NCBI GenBank assembly: GCA_047967505.1
Contig: CM106538.1
Reading direction: 5' to 3' (one strand)
Length of the DNA stretch: 64,000 bases
Source of the DNA: Dipteris shenzhenensis
Taxonomy: Eukaryota; Polypodiophyta; Polypodiopsida; Gleicheniales
Shown here in pieces: positions 56,196 through 64,000 of the stretch. The position numbers were made by a program, and so were the translations under genes. The notes beneath the pieces were generated by a model. That model searched no databases, was not told the DNA's origin, and saw only the letters and a list, made by a program, of their open reading frames with translations. Numbering within the stretch: the first letter of the stretch is position 1; each line of letters starts with the position of its first letter.

Positions 56196-57423
56196 ATGTC
56201 GACTAGCAACCTCAATCTTGAGGCATCTGCTAAGTTAGACAACTCCAATTACGGTACATGGAAATACCGAATGGAGACCATTCTTGTGCTTTAGGACAAA
56301 TGGGAGTAAGTCGATGGATCTATACCTAGACCATTGGCCGATCCAGCCACCAGTAGCTCTACTCCATCTGTTGTCACAGCACCAGCAACGGGATCTACAT
56401 CGGGATCTACATCTACACAAACAGTTTCCGCACCAGTAGCAGATCCTGCCATTGCCCGAGCTCAAGCAGAATGGGATAAGAAAGACAAGTATGCCTATCA
56501 CCTGATCAAGCAGAATGTGCAAGATGTCATGCTAGGATAGCTCAACACAGTGAAGACATCAAAAGAAGCATGGGATATGTTCGCAGCTCTCTACGAGTCC
56601 AAGAACACATCCAGGATTCTCACCCTGAGAAACCAAATCAACCAGAGTTTTCGCAATAGCAATGAAACCGGTCATGCTTATGTACTCCACATCAAAGACT
56701 ACAACAATCAACTTGCAGCAGTAGGAGAGACTATGAATCCCTCAGAAATGGTTCAAGTAATCCTGAATGGACTAGGAGAAGGATATGAGAATCTAGTCCA
56801 GAGTATTGCCATCCAGTATTGCCATCCAGTATTGCCATCCAACGGCAAATTCCAACACTGGAAGAACTTCAGTCAGTTCTACTTGGTGAAGAACTCAGGA
56901 CTCAGGCCATTCAAGCACGTAAAGGTCATTCTAATGATCAGGCATTCACAGCTTCAGACAGAAGCAGAGGCAAAGGCAGAAACAGAGGTAGATCATATCA
57001 GAAAAGTGGTCATCATCAACAAAATCAAAGTCAGAATCAGCATTAGCATCAGCATCATCCTCAGCAACATCAGAATCAGCAAAGAGAAAATCATTCCAAC
57101 CGAGGAAGATTTCAAGGACGAGGGAATGCATCCACCAATGTGTCAAACATTCAATGCAACTATTGTCACAAGTTTGGACACTATGAAAGAGATTGCCGCA
57201 AGAAGTAGTACGACCAAGGCGGTCAATCCAGCAGTAATCCGAGGGAATTCCCGAGGAAGAGGAAATCATCGTGGTGGACATTCTAGTCACAGTCATTTTG
57301 CAAATGAACATGGAAATATGTTTCTTGCAAGTGAGGAATTGCATCAGATTGATACAATGCATCTAGACACTGATTTCAATCCCAAAGAGGATTTCAGCTA
57401 TCAAGTCGACCAAGTGGAATAGG
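56196..57423 (+). pseudogene. Copia-E gag, broken by stops and a 13-bp triplication
   Basis: From the ATG: LDNSNYGTWKYRMETILVL, then TAG (56292) and TAA (56307). It continues AWDMFAALYESKNTSRIL and NEMVQVILNGLGEGYE-like Gag blocks, with a TAG at 56538. At about 56808-56850 ATTGCCATCCAGT occurs three times in a row, shifting the frame by 26 bases. The rest of Gag (PTLEELQSVLLGEELR) and the zinc knuckle CNYCHKFGHYERDC at 57153-57194 are in the shifted frame. A second shift before 57420 restores the pol frame. Confidence 0.9.
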
Positions 57424-60400
57424 ATCCTTGGTACATCGACAGCGGTGCATCATCTCATATGACAAATCACCAGGAATGGTTCACAGAAATGAAGCCATTA
57501 GAAGGTCAAAAGAATGTCATTTACACAGCAGACAATACACCGAATCCGGTTCAAGGGACAAGTGTTATCCCTATGAACAATTTCACTGGTACAAAAGGAT
57601 TAGTCAAAGATGTGCTCTATGTTCCGAAGCTCAGTAAGAACCTTTTGTCAGTAGGTCAAATGACGGAACACAACTACAAAGTCATCTTCGATGGTGATGA
57701 ATGCACTATCAGAGACAAATCCAAAAGAGGTCAGCTAGTAGCAAAAGGTGTCAAGGAAGGATGCTTATACAGGATGCTAGCTACAGTACCAGATAAGCAT
57801 GCCATGTCAGCTCAAATGCAACAGATGCCACTATCTGCAAAATGGCACAAGAGATATGGTCATGTCAACTTCAAGTACTTGTTAGATCTTAGGAATCAAA
57901 ATATGGCAATTGGGATTCCGAAGCTACAGTTTCTTGGAAAGGTTTGTGAAGCATGCTACTTCGGCAAACAAAAGCGAACCAACTTTGTCAGAAGTACCTC
58001 TCGTGCACGAGGTATTCTTGGTTTGATTCATATAGATGTATGGGGTTATGCCCAGACCCGCAGCATCAATGGTTCACTTTATTACTTGACCTTCATCGAC
58101 GACTATAGCAGATATTGTTGGGTCTACTTTCTGAAAGAGAAATCTGAAGTGTTTGCCAGATTTCAAGAATTCAAAGCCATGGTAGAAAACCAAACAGGCA
58201 GAAATATCAAGGTCATGAGATCAGACAGAGGAGGTGAATACATGTCTTCAGCCTTCATGAATTTTTGCAAAAATCATGGCATTCGAAGACAATTCACATG
58301 TGCAGATACTCCTCAGCAAAATGCAATAGCTGAAAGGAAGAATGGGACTTTAGCAAACAGTGCTAGAGCAATGCTTAGTGAAAAGCATCTTCCGAATCAG
58401 TATTGGGCAGAAGCAATAGCTACAGCTAACTACTTGCTTAATCGGCTTCCTACCGAACCGATACAAGGTATGACTCCTTATGAAGCATTCACTGGACACA
58501 AGCCACGCATTGGGCATCTCCGCATATTTGGTTGCATAGCATATGCCCACATACATGATCATCATCGCAGGAAATTGGATGCGAAGTCATGCAAATGCAT
58601 CATGGTTGGCTACAGTGAAGAAAGCAAAGCATACAAATTGTATGATCCCATCAACCGCAAAGTCATTATCTCCAGAGATGTAATCTTCGATGAGGAATCA
58701 GAATGGAAAACCTCACCTACACAGGAGATAGAAGCATCGACTTCACAGTCACCTACAGAACAGGTTGATGAAGAAGAGCAAGAATTGCCAGCAACACCCC
58801 AATCAGTGCCACAATAGCTCAGACGGTCTACTAGGGAAAGCAGACCACTAGCCAGATTGACATATGCTCAGAAAGGCAAAGCAATTCAGGTGGAAACCAC
58901 CAACTATGCTCTTATGACTACCATCATGGCTACAGAAGAGCCAGTGTACTTTGACGATGCAATAGACAAGCCAGAATGGCAAACTGCTATGAATGAAGAA
59001 ATGGATGCTTTGTATAAAAATAACACTTGGGAATTATGCGACCTTCCACCAAGAAAGAAGGCCATAGCCAACAAATGGGTATACAAAGTGAAGTACAATC
59101 CAGATGGCAGTATTCAGAGATACAAAGCCAGATTAGTTGCAAAAGGATTTGCACAACAATATGGCCAAGATTATGATGAGACTTATGCTCCAGTAGCAAA
59201 GATGGATTCCATACGGTTCTTGATATCACTAGCAACACTCAATAAATGGAATGTGTATCAGCTAGATGTCAAAAATGCATTTCTCAATGGTTATCTAGAC
59301 GAGGAAGTCTACATGCAACAACCAGCCGGTTATGTTGAACCAGGAAAGGAGAACAAGGTTTGCCATCTCAAGAAAAGTCTCTATGGCTTAAAGCAAGCAC
59401 CCAGAAGTTGGTACAGCAGAATTGACAAGTATTTTGCTGATCTGGGATACATGAAGTCCAATGCAGATCATACTCTCTACTACACATTTCAAGGGGAAGA
59501 TATTACTATTGCACTTTTGTACGTAGATGATCTGATTATGACAGGAAGCAAGGATAGCTTCATCAGAAAACTAAAACAAGACTTATCTGCAGAGTTCGAC
59601 ATGAAAGATCTTGGACTTATGCACTATTGTCTTGGAATTGAGTTCTGGAGAGATTCAGATAGCACATTCATGAGTCAGCTCAAATATGTTGACAGTCTCC
59701 TGAAGAAGTTTCATATGGCAGATTGCAAGATTGCAGCCACTCCCATGGAACAGAGTTTGAAACTTACTAAAGATTCAGAAAAGCCTACAGTCAATGACAG
59801 ATACTACAAGAAACTCATTGGATCTCTTATATATCTGACAATCACACGGCCAGATATTTGTTATGCAGTAAGCTCACTAGCATAGTTTATGGCAAATCCA
59901 AAACAATCTCACTGGAATGCAGCCAAAAGAGTCTTGAGATACATCAGAGGTACAAGACAATTTGGGATAGAATACAGAGGAAGTCATCCACAGTTGCATG
60001 GATACTGTGATAGTGACTATGCTAGAGATCATGAGACCAGGAGATCGACATAGGGATAGGCATTTTTCCTTGGTCAAGGTGCTATATCATGGTTGTCAAA
60101 CAAACAGCCAACTGTTTCTTTGTCTTCGACTGAAGCAGAATATAGGGCACTCACTACAGGTGCATGTGAAGCTATATGGCTCAGAAGACTATTGTCAGAA
60201 ACAGATTACTTTGATGAGTCAAAGCCAACAACAATATACTGTGATAATCAATCGGCTCAAGCATTGGCCAAAAATCCAATATATCACTCTAGAACAAAGC
60301 ACATTGATGTCAGAGAGCACTTCATCAGAGAAAGAGTGTTACTTGGTGACATCACACTGCAGCATTGTGATAGCAAAGAAAATGTTGCAGACATATTTAC

Positions 60401-60488
60401 CAAACCACTCGGTAAAGAGCTATTCGAGAAACACTGACTAGCTCTTGGTTTGATGCAGAGGAAGGACATTCCCATTAAAGGGGTGTGA
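57424..60488 (+). pseudogene. Copia-E protease-integrase-RT-RNase H, one frame with few stops
   Basis: A single frame reads WYIDSGASSHM (protease), HKRYGHVNF and CEACYFGKQ (integrase HHCC). The integrase core follows with IHIDVWG, MRSDRGGEY and NAIAERKNG (the D-D-35-E residues). RT follows with KARLVAKGF, LDVKNAFLNGYLDEEVYMQQ, YGLKQAPRSWY and LLYVDDLIM, then RNase H with CDSDYARD, STEAEYRALTTG and CDNQSAQAL. Only five internal stops break it: TAG at 58815, 59883, 60051 and 60057, and TGA at 60435. A TAG at 57420 separates it from the upstream reading. Catalytic residues are kept. The C-terminal stop is at 60486-60488. Confidence 0.95.
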
Positions 60489-60576
60489 TGGAATGTAATG
60501 CTCAGTCCTTCTTCGATTCCCCAGAATCATCATCTTGAGGGAAGGCCTACTTCATGATGTTGATCTTGAGGGAAGG

Positions 60577-60833
60577 TGTTGAGAGTTCATGCTCAACATC
60601 ATGTGATCATGTGTGCATAGCACCATCACGTGATCATATGTGCATAGCACTAACCTTATAGAGTGCTATAAAGGAAAGGGTTAGATCCCCTAACCCTAAC
60701 CCTAAAAGGGTTTGTATATATTCTATTTTTTCAACTAATTCTAGTGTACAGTTAGTCATTTGTGGTGTGCTCTCTAGCTTTGCCATCTCTCCTCATCTTT
60801 ACTCTTCTCCTCTCCCCTCTTCATATTTTGTCA
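60577..60833 (+). repeat. Copia-E 3' LTR
   Basis: Matches the 5' LTR with six substitutions and starts right after GAGGGAAGG. It ends TTTTGTCA before the CATGC target duplication. Confidence 0.96.
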
Positions 60834-61815
60834 CATGCTATATGCTATGTACATTATCCTTGCTCTATAGCACTCAATCTATTCTTCCAAGCATACTGTA
60901 TAAGCTATATAGCTCATACTATGTACTATGTACATTATCTCTGCTATATAATAAGCAGTCTATTCTTCCAAGCATACTAAATCAGCTATATAGCTCATGC
61001 TATGTGCTATGTACATTATCCCATTCTATATAGCATGCAATCTATTCATCCAAACATAATGTAGCTACATAGCTCATCATGTGTGCTATGTACATTATCT
61101 ATGCTATATAGCACTCAATCTATTCTCTCAGCCTACGAAATAAGCTACATAGGTCATGCTATGTGCTATGTACATTATTCATGTTCTATAGCATTAAATC
61201 TCTACTTCCAAGCATATTGGATGAACTATATAGCTCATACTGTGTACTATATATATTATCTTTGCTAGATAGCAAGTAGTCTATTCTTCCAAGCATACTG
61301 AATGAGCTATATAGCTCATGCTATGTGCTATGTACATTATCCCATGCTATATAGCATGCAATCTATTCTTACAAACATAATGTAGCTATATAGCTCATAC
61401 TATGTGCTACGTACATTATTTATGCTACATAGCACTCAATCTATTCTTTCAAGCCTACTAAATGAGCTAGATAGCACATGTGTTGTACATTATCTCTGTA
61501 TATAGTATTAATCTAATATTTCAAGCATGTTGAATGAGCTACATAGCTCATGCTATGTGCTATGTGCTATGTAGTACGTTATCCCATGGTATATATCACT
61601 CAATCTATTCTTCTAAACATAATGTAAGAGCTATATAGCTCATACTATGTGCTATGTACATTGTCTATGATATATAGCACTCACTCTATTATTTCAAGCC
61701 TACTAAATGAGCTATATAGCTCGTGTGATATAGCTCATCTAATGTACATTATCTCTGCTATATAGTACTTAATCTAATATTTCAAGCAAACTGAATGAGC
61801 CATATATCATAACAC
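60834..61815. repeat. ~80-bp satellite, right part (about 12 units)
   Basis: Unit starts (AGCTATATAGCTCAT or close variants) fall near 60903, 60984, 61062, 61144, 61225, 61306, 61384, 61465 and 61538, spaced 73-82 bp. The array continues the part ending at 53520. Confidence 0.94.
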
Positions 61816-61949
61816 ATCATGTGCTTTTTGTATGGTACACAGCTCATTATTTTTTCTATGACGCACCTAGGTATCATTGCACAAGGTTGGTTAAAATACA
61901 TATGTTTGGAGGTTTTGGGAAAGTTTTGATATTTTGTATATATTCGCAG

Positions 61950-63389
61950 GTTTCAATTTTAGAAATAGAGAGGATCATTGTGGATGCACAAGCCCACAGG
62001 GATTTTTGCTTACAATTGAAGTCTAGGGCTGAGCTAGGCCCCCATTTTTATTAATCCACACCCACCGGTTGTTGATGGTGTGGGTGGTTTGCTTTTGAAG
62101 GCTGGTGACTACAGCCACTACTCAGCCTGTGGCTTCCCTTTTAGTACTCAGTCATTTGAGGTGTTTGGATTACAACGTGGTCACATGTACCACTTTATAT
62201 TCTTTGCTCATGTAGCAACAGAGATTTGTACGTGTGTACATAGTGCATGTAGGGAGCCCATTTCTGAGAGATCCAAATCAATTCTTAGCATTCCAACTTC
62301 CTGTAGATCTGGTATGTTTTAAATTATATGTGGTTTTTTCATTGTAGCAAGTTGGTTGTTAAATTATTGAAGTTTTGTCATGTTCATGTGCAGATGGCCA
62401 ACTTGATCCTAAGTTTACTTCTCCCGATGGCAAGCACGTGATGCCTATTACAAGTGTATATTGTGATAATGTCCTCAACGGTTCTTAGTGTCCATTTTTC
62501 TGTAATAGTACTTTCACTATTAATTTTGTAATGTAGGTAAAGGAGGATCTATGGGTGGAGATGTAAGAACACTTAAGAGAGGGAGGACCAGTGACATGGA
62601 CTCGACTTTTATATGTAGTAGTCGTGACCACTCTGTGTTTGTGGAGTTCAGCCATGGTCCAAGAGACATCGTGTATGGTTGAAGGTGTGAATCTTTAACA
62701 TTCATAATTTCATACATGTTCATCCTACTAGAGGATCTGGTATCAGTTGAATATGATCTCCAAATGGATTTTTAGGCTCAAAGAAATTAAAAATAAGAAA
62801 GTAAGCATTGCAATACCTTGAAGCCAGATTGACTAGAATAATGAAGGAGAAGGAATCATTATAGGTTGATGGAGGTGATGAGTTGGATGGCTCAAGAGGG
62901 CAAGGCAGGCGCAAGATGTGGAGGAGCTTGGGGAGACTCCTCTTGGACTAGTGGAGGTAGCTGATGATGACATTTCCTCATGTGTGGTTGAAGGTATGAA
63001 TCCTTAACATTCATAATTTCATACAATGTTCATCCTATTTTGAGGATTGTCGTATCAGTTGCTTATGATCTCCAAATGGACTTGTAGGCTTGGACAAATC
63101 AAAAAGAAGAAAGCAAGCATTGCAATCTGCTAAAGCTAAAGGGGAGGCTAGAAGGGTGGTGACTAGAAGAATGTACGAGAAGGAATTGTTACAAGAGGAT
63201 GGAGGTGATGAGGAGTTGGCAAGCTCAAGAGGGTGGGCATTAGATGTTGAGGATCCTGAGGATGCTCCCATTGAACCACTGGATGTCACTAATGATGACA
63301 TTACATTATCTCAATTCACACAAAAAAGACCCTTGAAGCATAGAGCTCAGGGCAATGGAATGTCATTGAAATGTAATGAACTTCCATGA
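61950..63389 (+). other. Exon-like blocks of an unrecognised sequence
   Basis: Several open blocks begin directly after AG acceptor-like sites: 61950 (VSILEIERIIVDAQAHRDFC), 62394 (DGQLDPKFTSPDGKHVMPI), 62537 (KGGSMGGDVRTLKRGRTSDM) and 63088 (LDKSKRRKQALQSAKAKGEA, running to a stop at 63387-63389). A block from about 62059 (KAGDYSHYSACGFPFSTQSF) is open across a stop. The 63-kb block is basic, then acidic. I recognise no family and cannot prove a single gene. An unknown transposon-encoded protein is as likely as a host gene. Confidence 0.3.
62675..63290 (+). repeat. ~310-bp tandem duplication of an exon-like block
   Basis: The segment from GGTTGAAGGTGTGAATC (62675) recurs from GGTTGAAGGTATGAATC (62985), including ATTCATAATTTCATACA, ATGATCTCCAAATGGA, the TAG acceptor and GGATGGAGGTGATGA. 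The second copy keeps a long open frame, while the first has stops. Confidence 0.88.
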
Positions 63390-64000
63390 CATTGAATACA
63401 TTGTATGCGAGTAGTTATTTGCAAGTTACTTAGATGAGCATCCCAATAATGTAGCTTGCAAGAGCTTTTTGCAATATAACAAAGATGTGCCATGTTTGGT
63501 GAATCATCATCCAGCATGTGTTCCATCCTCTCCATGTTTGTCTTGTTTGATGTGTTTCAATAATATTGAGATAATATTTAAGGCAAGTTATGTGTTGCCC
63601 AAAAATGCAATGTGCATGCAATTACTATGCGCAATGCAAATGATTTGAATGATGATTCACATGCAGGAAAGATCATGTGGTAGAAAGAAAAAGAGTGTCA
63701 TGCATTTTATCATCAATAATGCAGAAATGAAACTCCTTGATAATTTGGTCATCCACAAAGTTGTGGTGATAAGCAATATGAACAAGGATTGTACAAATCT
63801 AAATGCCAATGCATGGATTGAATTTCATTTTGGACTTTAAACGAGTAATTCCCTACAAAATCTATAACAGACACAATGACATCTGAAGGGAAATTCTTCA
63901 AACACTCCCTAAATTGGTCCAGCTACCATTTGTATATGAAGTTGTGTCTAAAGAAAGTGGTTGTGTGTTTTCTTTAACATGGAGAACATGACATTAAATG
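63390..64000. other. No recognisable gene to the window end
   Basis: AT-rich sequence with short frames only. Confidence 0.45.

Larger units (their letters stand above)
53521..60833 (+). mobile_element. Copia-E: complete but inactivated Ty1/copia retrotransposon
   Basis: It has 257-bp LTRs at 53521-53777 and 60577-60833, differing at six positions (about 2.3%), flanked by a 5-bp target duplication CATGC (53516-53520 and 60834-60838). PBS is at 53778, gag begins at 56196, pol runs 57424-60488, and a polypurine tract (GAGGGAAGG) ends at 60576. It was inserted inside an ~80-bp satellite array. Gag and pol both carry stops. The 2.4-kb leader is unusually long and contains a CpG-rich part and a minisatellite. 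Confidence 0.97.

Noticed and set aside
1-64000. tRNA, rRNA and other structured RNA genes
   Set aside because: I looked for A/B-box tRNA patterns and conserved rRNA words on both strands and found none. The TGGTATC-like sites are primer-binding sites of copia elements.

Overview
The window reads as nuclear DNA of a land plant. Two spliced host genes of plant type are present, and almost everything else is plant transposable-element sequence: Ty1/copia, a Ty3/gypsy chromovirus, L1-like LINE fragments, a CACTA transposase and short inverted-repeat elements. The two host genes have short introns (83-177 nt), which would suit a compact-intron lineage such as a seed-free plant, but I cannot fix the species.

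Layout. 0-15 kb: a decayed gypsy chromovirus on the + strand. Its RT/RNase H half (about 0.66-2.35 kb) is split by a 447-bp hAT-like MITE, and its integrase/chromodomain half (11.5-12.7 kb) lies beyond a 9-kb block. That block holds a nearly intact, very young copia element (Copia-A, 4.75-10.73 kb, minus strand; LTRs differ by one base). A second, shorter copy of the same MITE lies at 15.2 kb, next to a large TG/CA/TA microsatellite. 16.9-17.8 kb: host gene 1, a four-exon PAR1-family secreted protein (minus strand) in a CpG-rich pocket. 18-26.6 kb: AT-rich sequence with small tandem duplications and no gene that I can recognise. 26.7-28.5 kb: a deleted copia fragment. 30.1-30.8 kb: host gene 2, URM1 (ubiquitin-related modifier, four exons, minus strand) with the diglycine C-terminus. 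32.3-42 kb: fragments of several copia elements, partly nested, including Copia-D (minus strand, 5'-truncated). 42.8-52.3 kb: LINE fragments, a decayed protein-kinase pseudogene and a decayed CACTA (TNP2-type) transposase flanked by subterminal repeats. 53.2-61.8 kb: an ~80-bp satellite array split by a complete but inactivated copia element (Copia-E, 53.52-60.83 kb, 5-bp target duplication) whose leader carries a 14-bp minisatellite of ACGT-core boxes. 61.9-63.4 kb: exon-like blocks of an unrecognised sequence with an internal duplication.

Only PAR1 and URM1 look like functional host genes. They were found by joining exons at GT/AG signals, because neither exists as one open frame. The other coding sequence is mobile-element enzymes, mostly pseudogenes; only Copia-A still has long open Gag-PR-INT and RT-RNase H frames. 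Copia-D and Copia-E are close relatives, and comparing them shows repeated CAG-to-TAG changes, the pattern expected from deamination of methylated CHG sites.
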